From an uncultured Opitutales bacterium (lineage in GTDB: Bacteria > Verrucomicrobiota > Verrucomicrobiia > Opitutales > Seribacteraceae), in the NCBI GenBank assembly GCA_943789375.1, contig CALSTX010000006.1, forward strand, positions 111,022 to 175,021: DNA of 64,000 nt, in the 5' to 3' direction. The notes below the pieces were generated by a model, which did no database searches, was not told the origin of the DNA, and saw only the letters and a list, made by a program, of their open reading frames with translations. This document shows positions 44,462-54,416 of the stretch, in pieces; position 1 is the stretch's first letter, and each line of letters opens with the position of its first letter. A program made the translations under genes and the position numbers.

Positions 44462-45685
44462 TTAAACCTTGAACCCTTGCTTCCTTGCCCGCTCTTTGAG
44501 CCGTAGCCCATTGAGGCGGATGAATCCACCAGCATCTTCAGGTTTGTAGTCACTTTCGTCATCATCCATGGATGCAATCTCCATGTCATATAGAGATTGA
44601 TCTGATTTACGACCGACAGTGGTAATATTGCCCTTGTAAAGCTTTAAGCGGACGATGCCAGTAACCGTTTTTTGACTCTCATCAATCAGTGCCTGAAGGG
44701 CTTCTCTTTCAGGCGCGTACCAAAACCCGTAATAAATGAGTTCGGCATAGCGAGGTATCAGTGAGTCCCGTAGGTGCATTAAGTCTCGATCCATTGTCAG
44801 AGTCTCAAGTTGCCGGTGGGCATGAAGGAGGATCGTTCCGCCTGGAGTTTCGTAAACGCCTCGGCTTTTCATGCCAACAAAGCGGTTCTCTACAAGATCT
44901 ACTCTGCCAATGCCATGTTTTCCTGCGGTTTGATTGAGTTCTTTTACGATAGCGGAAGGAGTGAAACGGTCGCCGTCAATGGCAACACAATTGCCTTTTT
45001 CAAACTCCAACTCAATGTACTGGGGGGTATCAGGTGCAAGTTCGGGATCAACAGTTAACTTATACATCCCTCGGTTGTCTGGAGTAGTTGGGTCAAACCA
45101 TGGATCCTCGAGGATGCCCGCTTCGTAGGAAATATGCCATAAATTGCGGTCCATCGAGTAGGGTTTGGAAGCACTAGCTTCCACATCAATTCCATGATGC
45201 TGACAGTATTCAATCATTTGCTTACGGCCGGGGAAAGTCTTTCGGAATTCAGCATCCCTCCACGGTGCCAGTATCTCAAGGTCAGGGGCCAAGGCGGAGA
45301 AGGTAAGTTCAAACCTGCATTGATCATTTCCTTTGCCCGTGGCTCCATGGGCTACGGCAGTCGCACCAAATTCTCTCGCAATATCTACCTGTGCTTTTGC
45401 AATTAAGGGGCGTGCGATAGATGTCCCGAGGAGATACTGAGACTCATAAATCGCATTCCCTCGGACCATGGGAAAGATGAAGTCATTGGCAAATTCATCA
45501 ACTAAGTTGAGGGTGCGATGAGCAGAAGCACCGGTGGCGAGTGCTTTTTCTTCTAACCCATCAAGTTCTTCTTCCTGTCCAACATCTCCACAGTAAGTTA
45601 TGACTTCAACATTTTTTGATTGGGCGTACCAATGAACAAGGACAGAAGTGTCAAGGCCTCCAGAATAAGCGAGTATTATTTTCAT
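44462..45685 (-). CDS. argG: Argininosuccinate synthase
   Basis: Condenses citrulline and aspartate with ATP, the penultimate arginine step. At 407 aa it is standard. The P-loop-like PP-motif [15 protein letters not shown], citrulline-binding [19 protein letters not shown] and GGRNxxx-type [20 protein letters not shown] are visible. It lies 25 nt downstream of argF in the arg operon. argH, the last pathway gene, is not in the window. Confidence 0.98.
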   Translation of the reverse strand: MKIILAYSGGLDTSVLVHWYAQSKNVEVITYCGDVGQEEELDGLEEKALATGASAHRTLNLVDEFANDFIFPMVRGNAIYESQYLLGTSIARPLIAKAQVDIAREFGATAVAHGATGKGNDQCRFELTFSALAPDLEILAPWRDAEFRKTFPGRKQMIEYCQHHGIDVEASASKPYSMDRNLWHISYEAGILEDPWFDPTTPDNRGMYKLTVDPELAPDTPQYIELEFEKGNCVAIDGDRFTPSAIVKELNQTAGKHGIGRVDLVENRFVGMKSRGVYETPGGTILLHAHRQLETLTMDRDLMHLRDSLIPRYAELIYYGFWYAPEREALQALIDESQKTVTGIVRLKLYKGNITTVGRKSDQSLYDMEIASMDDDESDYKPEDAGGFIRLNGLRLKERARKQGFKV

Positions 45686-45710
45686 GCTAGGATTTTCGTA
45701 AAAGTAAGAA

Positions 45711-46646
45711 TTAGTGTTGATTCAATTGTTGAAGAATAGCCTTTTGCATATGGAGGCGATTTTCAGCTTGGTCAAAAAGAATAGATTGAGAAGAGGAGAG
45801 AACAGCTTCTGTCACTTCTTCCCCAGGATGAGTTGGCATGCAATGCATGAAGAGAGCCTCAGGTTTAGCCAAGCTCAAGAGTCGCTCATTTACCTGATAG
45901 GGTGCCATGATCTGTTTTCTTTGCTTTTCTTCCTCCTCGCATCCCATGCTTACCCAAACATCAGTGTACAAGTAATCTGAGCCTTGTGCTGCTATTTCTG
46001 GATCAGGTTCGTGCACCCATGTGCTTTCCAAGTTGTGCTTTACCAAATAGGCTTTGATTTCCTCGGAAGGAGCAAATGCTGGGGGGCCTGACAAGCAAAT
46101 TTGCAGGCCAAATAATGATCCCGCTAAAATCCAAGAATTAGCCATATTGCACTGAGTATCTCCGAAAAAAGTTACTTTCTTTCCCTGCAGTTCACTGAAT
46201 GGATTTTGTGAAGAGCAAGAGGTTTCAAGAATACTCATGCAGTCAGCAAAGATTTGGCAGGGATGAAGGAAATCAGTCAAGGCATTAACTACAGGAATCG
46301 TACTATGAGTTGCAAATTCCTCAATTATCTCATGGCCATGGGTTCGAATAATTAAGCCATCTAAGAACCGAGAAAGGACTTTTATCGTATCAGAAATACT
46401 CTCACCGCGCCCGATTTGAGTCGAAGCTTGGTCTAAAATGAGGGGGTTACCTCCCAGCTCATTGATCCCGACTTCAAAAGATACACGGGTTCTAGTACTT
46501 TTTTTATGAAAAAGCATCCCCCAAGTTTGACCGCGCAAATCATTTGTGGGTCTTTGGTTACGGTTTGCTTTGTAATCAAAAGCTTGGGTAAAAATTTCTT
46601 TAATTTCCTCTGAAGAGAAATCATTTTCTTGAAGAAAGTGTTTCAT
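45711..46646 (-). CDS. argF: Ornithine carbamoyltransferase
   Basis: Makes citrulline from ornithine and carbamoyl phosphate. The 311-aa protein has the carbamoyl-phosphate motif [31 protein letters not shown] and the ornithine-side [11 protein letters not shown] (HCMP). Start is 1 nt after the argD stop, within the arginine operon. Length is normal. Family neighbours include acetylornithine carbamoyltransferase, but HPCQ and HCMP plus context favour OTCase. Confidence 0.95.
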   Translation of the reverse strand: MKHFLQENDFSSEEIKEIFTQAFDYKANRNQRPTNDLRGQTWGMLFHKKSTRTRVSFEVGINELGGNPLILDQASTQIGRGESISDTIKVLSRFLDGLIIRTHGHEIIEEFATHSTIPVVNALTDFLHPCQIFADCMSILETSCSSQNPFSELQGKKVTFFGDTQCNMANSWILAGSLFGLQICLSGPPAFAPSEEIKAYLVKHNLESTWVHEPDPEIAAQGSDYLYTDVWVSMGCEEEEKQRKQIMAPYQVNERLLSLAKPEALFMHCMPTHPGEEVTEAVLSSSQSILFDQAENRLHMQKAILQQLNQH

Positions 46647-46647
46647 T

Positions 46648-47844
46648 TTAATCTGAACTTACTTGGTGAGATGATAAAACTTGATCGAAGAGTGCAAGGG
46701 CAAGATCTATTTCTTCTTTCGAAACGGTTAACGGTGGAAGGAAGCGTATTGCATTGCCCCCAGCACCAACTAACAGAAGACCAAGTTCGCGTAGATCTTT
46801 AAGCATGGGACCGGGATCTTGGTGGCAGGCAAGTGCAAGCATAAGGCCTCTACCTCTTACTTCGGTAAAGAGGGAAGGGAAAGCTTGTTGCCTTTGCTTA
46901 AGTTGATTCTTGAAATATGACCCTTGTTTTTTTGCCGCTTGGATGAGATCTTCTTTTTCCAGGACATCAAGTACGGCGTGAGCAGCTGAGCAGGCTAGAG
47001 GTGACCCGCCGAATGTCGTGCCATGACTGCCTGGGCCAAAGGTATCACAGTAGCGTTGATCAATCCAAATGGCACCAATGGGGAACCCTCCACCTAGCCC
47101 TTTGGCCATGGCTACCGCATTGGGGGTTATTTCTGCTTTCTGATAACCAAGAAAGTCTCCAGTTCTTCCAATCCCAGCCTGCACTTCATCGAGCAGAAGA
47201 AGAACGCCTTTTTGGGAACAGAGAGCAGAGATTTTTTGGAGAAAGATACTTTCGGCTTCATATATACCACCTTCCCCTTGTATCGACTCAATGAGAACGG
47301 CTATTGTGTCGTCATCAATTGCCTGTGAAAACGCCTCAAAGTCATTAAGCGGGGCAAAAGTAAAGGGTTCAAGTAAGGGTTCAAATCCTTTTCGATATTT
47401 CGGTGATTGGGTAGCGGAAAGGGCTCCTAATGTGCGACCGTGAAACCCATTCTCTGCAACCACCACCTTATTTTTATTTGATTTGTCTCCTTTGTTCCCT
47501 ACATAGCGGGCTAATTTGAGTAAAGCCTCGTTGGCTTCAGCACCACTATTGCAAAACAGCACTTTCCCCGGGCCAATCTTTCCCACTAAGCGCTTGGCTA
47601 ACCTTACTTGCTCCGGTATCGAGAATAAGTTTGAGCAATGAACAAGTTGAGATGCCTGTTTGGTAACGGCCTGAGTCCACTGAGGATGGCCATGCCCAAG
47701 GTTTGTAACCGCAATTCCCGATGTGAAATCTAAATATTCTTTCCCGTCGGAATCCCATAGCTTTGATCCTTCGCCGTGGGTTATCTCAATTGCAGGATGG
47801 GCATAATTACCCACCAGAAATTTAGCATGTTCAGGAGAAATCAT
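46648..47844 (-). CDS. argD: Acetylornithine aminotransferase
   Basis: PLP transaminase making N-acetylornithine. The 398-aa class III protein has DFTSGIAVTNLGHGHPQW, the cofactor region FCNSGAEANEALLKLAR, LLLDEVQAGIGRTGDF and the PLP-lysine motif AVAMAKGLGGGFPIGAIW. It overlaps argB by 4 nt and is followed by argF after 1 nt. Length is normal; succinylornithine aminotransferase is a paralogue but context supports ArgD. Confidence 0.96.
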   Translation of the reverse strand: MISPEHAKFLVGNYAHPAIEITHGEGSKLWDSDGKEYLDFTSGIAVTNLGHGHPQWTQAVTKQASQLVHCSNLFSIPEQVRLAKRLVGKIGPGKVLFCNSGAEANEALLKLARYVGNKGDKSNKNKVVVAENGFHGRTLGALSATQSPKYRKGFEPLLEPFTFAPLNDFEAFSQAIDDDTIAVLIESIQGEGGIYEAESIFLQKISALCSQKGVLLLLDEVQAGIGRTGDFLGYQKAEITPNAVAMAKGLGGGFPIGAIWIDQRYCDTFGPGSHGTTFGGSPLACSAAHAVLDVLEKEDLIQAAKKQGSYFKNQLKQRQQAFPSLFTEVRGRGLMLALACHQDPGPMLKDLRELGLLLVGAGGNAIRFLPPLTVSKEEIDLALALFDQVLSSHQVSSD

Positions 47845-48719
47845 TGTAAGGTGCTATGAATAATTTCAGTTCCTATGCCCTCATCAGTAAAAATTTCAAG
47901 AAGTATACTGTGCGGTAGCCTTCCATCTATAAAGTGTACTCGATTGACCGCAGAGGCCAGGGCCTTTGCGGCACTGTTTACTTTCGGTAACATTCCTTGG
48001 GCGATTACCCCTTCTTTTTTTAGTTTGTCCACTTGATCAATGGCTAGGCTGGAAAGCAAACTCGTTGGGTCTTTCGGGTCACTTAAAAGTCCCGGGACAT
48101 CAGAAAGGTAAACCAGCCTTCTAGCTTCTAAAGCGATGGCAATTTCAGCGGCAACTGTATCGGCATTAACATTCAAGCATTGCCCTTCAGCATTCGAGCC
48201 AGTCGATGAAATGATGGGCATTCTTCCAGATTCAAGAGCGCCTGAGATTGGACTCGTATTTACTTTTTGGATTAAACCGACATGGCCAAGGTCCGGCTCT
48301 TGTATGAGTTTTTTGCAAGTAAGTAAGTCTTTGCCCGCAAGGCGTTGGACATCGCAGTCAAACGAGCTTACAAAACCGGCAACTTCTTCGTTTACCTGAC
48401 CATTTAGAATGTCATCGACTACTTCTATGGTTTGGTCATCGGTAACCCTTAGTCCTTCAATAAATTGTGCTTTGAGCCCTCGATTTTCTAGTTCTTTGGT
48501 CACTGCTTTTCCACCACCATGAACCACGACCACCTTAATACCCACAAAATGAAGAAAAACGAGATCCTGAGCGACTTGGGATCTTACTTTTGGGTCTGGT
48601 GAATCCATGAAACTCCCTCCATACTTGACTACAAAAACTGACCCGCGAAAACGTCTGACATATGGGAGTGCTTCCATAAGAATACTGGCTTTGTGCTGAC
48701 TTTCTTCGTATTCTATCAT
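47841..48719 (-). CDS. argB: Acetylglutamate kinase
   Basis: Phosphorylates N-acetylglutamate. The 292-aa amino-acid kinase has GSVFVVKYGGSFMDSP at the N-terminus, KVVVVHGGGKAV, and the C-terminal IAQGMLPKVNSAAKALASAV. The N-terminal helix (YEESQHKASILMEALPYVRRF) is of the type found in arginine-inhibited, hexameric enzymes, so feedback by arginine is likely. It follows argJ by 7 nt and overlaps argD by 4 nt. Confidence 0.97.
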   Translation of the reverse strand: MIEYEESQHKASILMEALPYVRRFRGSVFVVKYGGSFMDSPDPKVRSQVAQDLVFLHFVGIKVVVVHGGGKAVTKELENRGLKAQFIEGLRVTDDQTIEVVDDILNGQVNEEVAGFVSSFDCDVQRLAGKDLLTCKKLIQEPDLGHVGLIQKVNTSPISGALESGRMPIISSTGSNAEGQCLNVNADTVAAEIAIALEARRLVYLSDVPGLLSDPKDPTSLLSSLAIDQVDKLKKEGVIAQGMLPKVNSAAKALASAVNRVHFIDGRLPHSILLEIFTDEGIGTEIIHSTLQ

Positions 48720-48726
48720 GGGTTAT

Positions 48727-49947
48727 TTATTCACTTTTATTGAAGTTAACATATTCCTCACTCAAGTCATTACTCCATATTTCAGACTCCCCAGATCCTT
48801 GATTAAGATCCAGTTTGATAGTGAAGGCCCGCTGAGAAACAATTGACTTCCATTGTGACTTATTTCTCTCAATCGGTTCCCCTTTTTGGAGGGCAGGTAT
48901 CTCATTGTAAAACATATCAATTTTTTCGAACTCAAGCCCTACCTTTGCATAACCTGCTGCATCAACAATTCTACCCCAATTTGGGTCCGACCCATACCAC
49001 GAACTTTTCACAAGAAGTGAATTAGAGATGCATCGACCCACTTTTTCAGCATCTTTGTTTGATTTAGCTCCCTGAATTTGAATACTGACAAATTTAGTAA
49101 CCTTCTCGCCGTCGGTGACACACTTTTTAGCGAGACATTGACAAACCGCTTCCACAGCTTCTTGGAATGCTTGATCCAAGCTTTCATCTTCGGTTGAAAC
49201 TTCAATCCCTGTATTTGCATTGGCAAGCATGATGACAGAGTCGTTCGTGCTCATATCCCCATCAATGGTAATTCGGTTAAAGGACTTATCCACCGCCTTT
49301 CGAAGAACCGTTTGCAAGTATGTATTACTTGCTCCAGCATCGGTTGTAAGGAAGGCAAGCATGGTGGCCATGTTAGGTTCAATCATCCCCGCACCTTTTA
49401 CCACTCCTCCAATACAAATTTCTCCATATCGAGTCGTGATGATAGCTGAGCATGATTTGGTGCATGTATCCGAAGTAAGTATTGCTTGCTGGAAAGCTTT
49501 GGCACCATCAAACCCCTCAAGAACATCTTCACATGCATCCCGAATTCCAGCAGTAATCTTACTCATCGGTAGGGTCACGCCAATTCTGCCCGTGGAGCAC
49601 ACAAACACTTCTTGAGGCTGAGCTTTAAGGTGCCTGGCAGTTTCTTTACCCATTTTTATTGTATCTAGCTTTCCTTGCTTACCTGTACAGGCATTTGCAT
49701 TTCCACTATTCGCAACAACTGCATGAAATGTTGCTTCTGGATCAAGAATCAAACTTTGGGAGTAGAGTACAGGCGCCGCTTTAATATCATTGGTGGTAAA
49801 TACCGCCGCTGCATGGCAAGGCTTGGATGAATAAATAATGCCCAGGTCAAGCTTTCCATCTCTTTTGCCCTTAACATCACAATGAATCCCAGAACAGAAA
49901 AAACCACGCGGTTCGGTTAAACCATCTCCGTTTTCGTAGAATTTCAT
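48727..49947 (-). CDS. argJ: Glutamate N-acetyltransferase ArgJ
   Basis: Transfers the acetyl group from acetylornithine to glutamate; bifunctional members also use acetyl-CoA. The 406-aa precursor has the autocleavage motif GAGMIEPNMATMLAFLTTDA, where the Thr becomes the new N-terminus. ANSGNANACTGKQG and TSDTCTKS are typical. Presence of ArgJ means a cyclic pathway. Overlaps argC by 4 nt. Whether mono- or bifunctional cannot be told from the sequence. Confidence 0.96.
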   Translation of the reverse strand: MKFYENGDGLTEPRGFFCSGIHCDVKGKRDGKLDLGIIYSSKPCHAAAVFTTNDIKAAPVLYSQSLILDPEATFHAVVANSGNANACTGKQGKLDTIKMGKETARHLKAQPQEVFVCSTGRIGVTLPMSKITAGIRDACEDVLEGFDGAKAFQQAILTSDTCTKSCSAIITTRYGEICIGGVVKGAGMIEPNMATMLAFLTTDAGASNTYLQTVLRKAVDKSFNRITIDGDMSTNDSVIMLANANTGIEVSTEDESLDQAFQEAVEAVCQCLAKKCVTDGEKVTKFVSIQIQGAKSNKDAEKVGRCISNSLLVKSSWYGSDPNWGRIVDAAGYAKVGLEFEKIDMFYNEIPALQKGEPIERNKSQWKSIVSQRAFTIKLDLNQGSGESEIWSNDLSEEYVNFNKSE

Positions 49948-50972
49948 TTTAGTCCAGCACTTTCATTATATCCCTGGCAGACATTCATCGCCTGAATAGC
50001 TTGACCTCCTGCCCCTTTAATCAAGTTGTCTTCGGTAGAGCAAAGCGTAAACCTCTCGGTTCTCGGATCAATATGTGCAGCTATGTCAATACTATTGGTG
50101 CCGACGACATGCTTTATTTCAGGGAAAATTCCATGATCTAGAATTCGAACAAAAGGGCGGTCTTTGTAATAGGTATGCCAGCAGTCTACTATTTCTTCAA
50201 TGGAAGAGGTGCCAGACGATTTTGCGGAGATAGTCGTGCATATCCCTCGATTAATTGGAGCGAGGTGGGGGTGGAAAGATAAGAGGATAGGATGCCCGTT
50301 AAATGAACTGAGTTGTTCCTCGATTTCAGACAAATGCCGATGCTTAGGTAAACCGTATGCACATGCATTTTCGTTACGTTCGCAAAAGAGTAAGTTCTCG
50401 GAAGGAGTTCTACCTGCTCCACTTATACCACTCATAGAATTAACCACGATATCTTCTGGTTCTATTAATTTTTCCTTCAGAAGCGGGGCAAGGGGAAGGA
50501 TAATGCTTGTAGGGTAGCATCCAGGTGCAGCCAAAAGAGATGAACGGGTCCAGGATAAAGAATGGAGTTCGGGCAGGGCATATTGAGCACAGTCTAGCAA
50601 TTCAGGAGCAGGGTGGGGGGCACCATAGAATTCTTCATAAATTTCGGTGGAGCCGAGGCGAAAATCTGCCGATAAATCAATTACTTTTTTACCAGACTCA
50701 ATCAAGGGCTTGGCAAAAGTAGCAGAAGTACCGTGAGGTAATGCCAGGAAAAATAAATTTATCTCATCCTGTTTACATAAATTTTCAATACTTGGATTTG
50801 AGAAAACAAGTGCAGCCCCGCTACCTCTGAGATGAGGGAGCTGTGAATGTAAACTTTTACCCTCGAGAGCTCTGGATGTAATCGCAGCGAGTTCAATGTG
50901 AGGATGCTCAAGCAGGAGAGACACAAGTTCTCTTCCTGTATATCCTGATGCGCCTATAATGCATGCTTTCAT
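49944..50972 (-). CDS. argC: N-acetyl-gamma-glutamyl-phosphate reductase
   Basis: NADPH-dependent reductase, third step of arginine synthesis. The 342-aa protein has the Rossmann start IIGASGYTGRELVSLL and the catalytic Cys in APGCYPTSIILPL. Phe-His segment SFHPHLAPINRGICTT is typical. It is the first gene of a nine-gene same-strand run. The ATG lies about 21 nt after the T-tract of the rpsI terminator, so there is little space for a separate promoter. Length is standard for the 340-aa class. Confidence 0.97.
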   Translation of the reverse strand: MKACIIGASGYTGRELVSLLLEHPHIELAAITSRALEGKSLHSQLPHLRGSGAALVFSNPSIENLCKQDEINLFFLALPHGTSATFAKPLIESGKKVIDLSADFRLGSTEIYEEFYGAPHPAPELLDCAQYALPELHSLSWTRSSLLAAPGCYPTSIILPLAPLLKEKLIEPEDIVVNSMSGISGAGRTPSENLLFCERNENACAYGLPKHRHLSEIEEQLSSFNGHPILLSFHPHLAPINRGICTTISAKSSGTSSIEEIVDCWHTYYKDRPFVRILDHGIFPEIKHVVGTNSIDIAAHIDPRTERFTLCSTEDNLIKGAGGQAIQAMNVCQGYNESAGLK

Positions 50973-50993
50973 GTCAAAATTTACTATGTAATT

Positions 50994-51035
50994 TAAAAAA
51001 ACAAACCCCTCGGTTGGTGTTCCGAGGGGTTTTGA
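50994..51035 (-). terminator. Intrinsic terminator after rpsI
   Basis: On the minus strand, an 8-bp GC-rich stem CCCCTCGG / CCGAGGGG with an 8-nt loop is followed by TTTGTTTTTTT. It lies between the rpsI stop and argC start. This is the clearest rho-independent terminator in the window. Its closeness to argC leaves open that it also acts as a control point for the arg operon. Confidence 0.85.
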
Positions 51036-51057
51036 ATAAAGATTGTTTTTGGTGAGA

Positions 51058-51462
51058 TTATCTTTTCGAGAATTGGAACCTTTTTCGTGCCCCCGGTTGT
51101 CCGGTTTTTTTCCTTTCGATTTTTCGTGGATCTCGTCGGAGATGTCCTGCCTTTTTGAGTGGGGATCTCAGCTCACCGTCCATTTTTTCTAAAGCTCGTG
51201 AAAGTCCATGACGAATAGCACCAGCTTGGCCAGTTCCTCCGCCTCCGTTAACATTCACGGATACATCAACATCTTTTGCCATATCAACAGTGGTAAGCGG
51301 ACCGATGGCCATTTTCTTTTGTTGCTCGGTCTTGCAGTAGTCGGCAAGCTCACGCTTGTTGATGGTGAAGATACCAGTACCCTCAGTGATTCTTACACGA
51401 GCTGTACTAGTCTTTCTGCGGCCAGTGGCGAAAAATTCTTTGGTGTTTGATTTAGCACTCAT
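51058..51462 (-). CDS. rpsI: 30S ribosomal protein uS9
   Basis: Small-subunit protein contacting the P-site tRNA through its C-terminal tail. The 134-aa protein has FFATGRRKTSTARVRI at the N-terminus, VNVNGGGGTGQAGAIRHGLSRAL in the middle, and the conserved end RKKTGQPGARKRFQFSKR. It follows rplM by 21 nt, the usual rplM-rpsI arrangement, and ends in a strong terminator. The A/T-rich leader has no Shine-Dalgarno. Confidence 0.99.
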   Translation of the reverse strand: MSAKSNTKEFFATGRRKTSTARVRITEGTGIFTINKRELADYCKTEQQKKMAIGPLTTVDMAKDVDVSVNVNGGGGTGQAGAIRHGLSRALEKMDGELRSPLKKAGHLRRDPRKIERKKTGQPGARKRFQFSKR

Positions 51463-51483
51463 AATATAAAAATGTGTCTCAAG

Positions 51484-51912
51484 TTAGGATAGAAGTGGCG
51501 CGGGTTGTTGGGCATCGTGGGGATGCTCAGATCCTCTGTAAACTTTTAGCTTCTTTAGCATTTGGCTAGCTAGCTTGTTTTTAGGGAGCATACCTTTGAC
51601 AGCATTTTGAATGATAAATTCAGGTCGCTTTTCCCGAAAGTCGGCAACGGAACGATACTTTTCATTCCCCATGTAACCACTGTAAAACATGTATTTCTTT
51701 TGTTCTTCCTTAGCCCCAGTTAGTTTGATTTTGTCAGCATTGGTAACAATGACATAATCGCCCGTGTCTACATGAGGGGTGTAGGTTGGCTTGTTTCTGC
51801 CCCGCAAGGCATTTGCAATCTCAACGGCAAGACGACCCAAAATTTGGTCGGTTGCATCGACAATTTTCCAATCGTGCGTTGTTGTTTCGGGTTTTGCTAA
51901 GGTAGTCTTCAT
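51484..51912 (-). CDS. rplM: 50S ribosomal protein uL13
   Basis: Early-assembly large-subunit protein. The 142-aa protein has [40 protein letters not shown] and the conserved [21 protein letters not shown]. It is the first gene of the rplM-rpsI pair. The leader is A/T-rich with no Shine-Dalgarno and no obvious autoregulatory structure was seen. Confidence 0.99.
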   Translation of the reverse strand: MKTTLAKPETTTHDWKIVDATDQILGRLAVEIANALRGRNKPTYTPHVDTGDYVIVTNADKIKLTGAKEEQKKYMFYSGYMGNEKYRSVADFREKRPEFIIQNAVKGMLPKNKLASQMLKKLKVYRGSEHPHDAQQPAPLLS

Positions 51913-51993
51913 TGAAATTCAGAGAAAAGATAGAAAATGAAGAAATTTTTTACTTTCGTCAACCGAACATTTAAAAGAAATAATTTTTAAATA

Positions 51994-52389
51994 CTAAAAC
52001 TGACCGGTGCCCAGATCCGAAAGTGTTTGGTCATAAAACTTTTGACCATAGCCCATTACCCGGTCGGTGTTGTCGAAAACTACCGGCATGTAATTGTCTT
52101 CCACTTCTTTGTTCGCTAGCGATCCTGCTTTGCCACCTTTTTTAATCTTGTATCTCCAAACACTTCCCCAATCGTAGCCTTCCATGTAGTTGGCGACTCC
52201 AACAAGTTCGTAAACCTGTCCCTTTGTCATGCCAACTGAAAGACCCATCAAGTTGGCAATGTTATCATCCACTTGTTCGTCACTCTTAGAAAAAGGATTT
52301 ACACCTTTAGATCCACAACTTACGGCGACAAAAGGCAATAAGACAGCGACCATTAAGTGACGCAGGGTACATAGTTTGCTAACTTTCAT
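51994..52389 (-). CDS. BamE/SmpA-like (DUF3192-type) lipoprotein
   Basis: The 131-aa lipoprotein has a signal MVAVLLPFVAVSC (Cys25). The segment LMGLSVGMTKGQVYELVG matches the helix-loop pattern (LxxGMTxxQVxxLLG) of the BamE/SmpA-OmlA fold, followed by WRYKIKKGG and PVVFDNTDRVMGYG (strands of the same fold). True BamE belongs to the outer-membrane assembly machine; other lipoproteins share this fold, so the role is open. It lies between rplM and htpG, with no tight operon link. Confidence 0.7.
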   Translation of the reverse strand: MKVSKLCTLRHLMVAVLLPFVAVSCGSKGVNPFSKSDEQVDDNIANLMGLSVGMTKGQVYELVGVANYMEGYDWGSVWRYKIKKGGKAGSLANKEVEDNYMPVVFDNTDRVMGYGQKFYDQTLSDLGTGQF

Positions 52390-52473
52390 AACTTATTCTT
52401 TATCCTCACTCACCAAGGTTGTGCAATATCTTTTTTTGAAACACGCTTAATAACTGGTTGGCAAGAAAAGCTT

Positions 52474-54330
52474 TTAAGATGCAGTGATTTTTTCTAAAGC
52501 TTGATAACTCCTCGCAATCATTTCCTTGGGGTCATCTAAGAGATTCGCAGAAGCCAGTGCATTATCAAGAAGTTGGTTGGCTACTAATAGTGCAGTGGGT
52601 TCGTCTTTACTTTTGAGGTCAGACAGCCCACGGATGATGGGGTTTTTTGGATTTACCTGGAGTTTCATGGAGGGTGCAGGCATACCCCCTTCTGGTCCTT
52701 GCATCATTTTCATAACTCTTCTTGCAGAGGCACCGCCCATGCCGTCGGCGCCGACGATACAAACGGGACTGTCAATTAGGCGGTCTCCAGTTTCCACATC
52801 CGAAATTTTTTCCTTCAATGATTCTTTAAGCCACTTGCACAAGGATTTTATTTCTTTTTTTCCAAGTGTCTCTTTTTCATCATCTTGGTCGATTTTATCT
52901 AGTTTCACCTCATCTGAATCGGCGGAAATAATTTTCTTCTCTTTATATTCCCTGATAGTCTGCATTACATACTCATCCACTTGTTCAGTACATAGAAGAA
53001 CCTCTATACCGCGGGCCTTCATGGCTTCTAAATAAGGACCAGCTTCAATAGATTCACGGCTTTTACCGAATAAAAAGAGAATCTCATCTTGATCACTAGC
53101 CATTCGGTCCATGTAGTCATCCAGACCGGTAAGTTTCCCTGCATCAAGGGCTGTTGATTCAAAGCGAAGGAGCTTGGCTAAATCGTCTTTGTAGGTGAAG
53201 TCTGTGGCCGCACCTTCTTTAATGAGCATTCCAAATTCACCCCAAAACTCCAAATAAGTCTCCTCTTCTTTTCGAGATTGTTCGTTGAGGAAGCGTAAGA
53301 ATCGCTTGGTAAGCACCTGATTAAGTTTTCTTAACAATTCGCTATCCTGCATCGTTTCACGCGATACATTGAGTGGAATGTCAGAGCTGTCCACTACGCC
53401 GCGTAGAAACCTTAGCCATTCCGGGAAAAGTCCTTTTGGCTCCGCTTCAATCAAAACTTTTCTACAATGGAGTGAAACTTTATTCTCGTTTCGGAAGAGG
53501 CCCATTTTCTCCATATTTCGCTTAGGAACAAAGAGGATGGAATTAATTTCTAAAGGAGCATCTGCACTGAAGTGCATCCGCATAAGAGGGGCTTCATATT
53601 CATTGGACTGAAATTTGTAAAACTCTTCGTACTCTTCATCTGTAATATCCTTTTTTGATCTCATCCAGATCGCATCCACGGTGTTTACTTTTTCTCCATT
53701 TAGAGAGATCGGGAACTGGACAAAAGCCGAGTATTTTTTGATAATTTCCTTAATTCTGTCTTCCTTTGCAAACTCTGAGAAGTCTTCTTTTAATTTGATG
53801 ACAATTTTCGCGCCTCGACGCTGTCCGTCCACTTCATCAATTTTATAAGTTCCGCTGCCGTCACTTTCCCAACAGTGATTTTTCCCTTCTTTTTTCCAAT
53901 TCCGGGTAAACACTTGAACGTGGTCTGCGACCATAAAAACACTATAGAAACCAACTCCAAATTTTCCGATTAAAGCTTCATTTTTTTCTCCATCTGACTT
54001 TAACGCTTCCATGAAATCTTTTGAGCCCGAGTGGGCAATGGTGCCAAGGTTTTGAACGAGTTCCTCTTTGTCCATTCCAATACCAAAGTCTTGGATAGTA
54101 AGAGTGTTACCAGAATCGTCAGTGGAAACTGTAATTTCTAAATCTAAGTTGTCGTCGCATACATCTTTTTCTGTGAGTTGTAGCCGGCGGAATTTTTCCA
54201 ATGCATCCGAGGCATTAGAGATGAGTTCTCTGACAAAGATTTCCTTATCTTTGTAAAGCGAGTTTACTACAATATCGAGAACCTGTTTGGTCTCAGCTTG
54301 GAATTCATGTGAAGAAGGTTTTGTACTCAT
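52474..54330 (-). CDS. htpG: Chaperone HtpG (Hsp90)
   Basis: ATP-dependent Hsp90 chaperone. The 618-aa length matches HtpG. The GHKL ATPase motifs are present: IFVRELISNASDALEKFRR, DFGIGMDKEELVQNLG and GKFGVGFYSVFMVADHV. The middle-domain RGVVDSSDIPLNVSRETMQ is conserved and the C-terminal dimerisation part has GPEGGMPAPSMKLQVNP. No CIRCE or sigma-32-type site was identified upstream. A small A/T-rich gap separates it from the J-domain gene on the same strand. Confidence 0.98.
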   Translation of the reverse strand: MSTKPSSHEFQAETKQVLDIVVNSLYKDKEIFVRELISNASDALEKFRRLQLTEKDVCDDNLDLEITVSTDDSGNTLTIQDFGIGMDKEELVQNLGTIAHSGSKDFMEALKSDGEKNEALIGKFGVGFYSVFMVADHVQVFTRNWKKEGKNHCWESDGSGTYKIDEVDGQRRGAKIVIKLKEDFSEFAKEDRIKEIIKKYSAFVQFPISLNGEKVNTVDAIWMRSKKDITDEEYEEFYKFQSNEYEAPLMRMHFSADAPLEINSILFVPKRNMEKMGLFRNENKVSLHCRKVLIEAEPKGLFPEWLRFLRGVVDSSDIPLNVSRETMQDSELLRKLNQVLTKRFLRFLNEQSRKEEETYLEFWGEFGMLIKEGAATDFTYKDDLAKLLRFESTALDAGKLTGLDDYMDRMASDQDEILFLFGKSRESIEAGPYLEAMKARGIEVLLCTEQVDEYVMQTIREYKEKKIISADSDEVKLDKIDQDDEKETLGKKEIKSLCKWLKESLKEKISDVETGDRLIDSPVCIVGADGMGGASARRVMKMMQGPEGGMPAPSMKLQVNPKNPIIRGLSDLKSKDEPTALLVANQLLDNALASANLLDDPKEMIARSYQALEKITAS

Positions 54331-54416
54331 AATAAGATAAAAAAGCTTCGTATGATAATAAGATGCTACTTCTCATCAAGCACCAACTTGGAGATGTGGT
54401 GCGAAGTATGGCAGAA

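Noticed and set aside
52526-53035. 169-aa plus-strand ORF antisense to htpG
   Set aside because: Serine-rich composition typical of an antisense shadow; htpG is clearly coding on the other strand.
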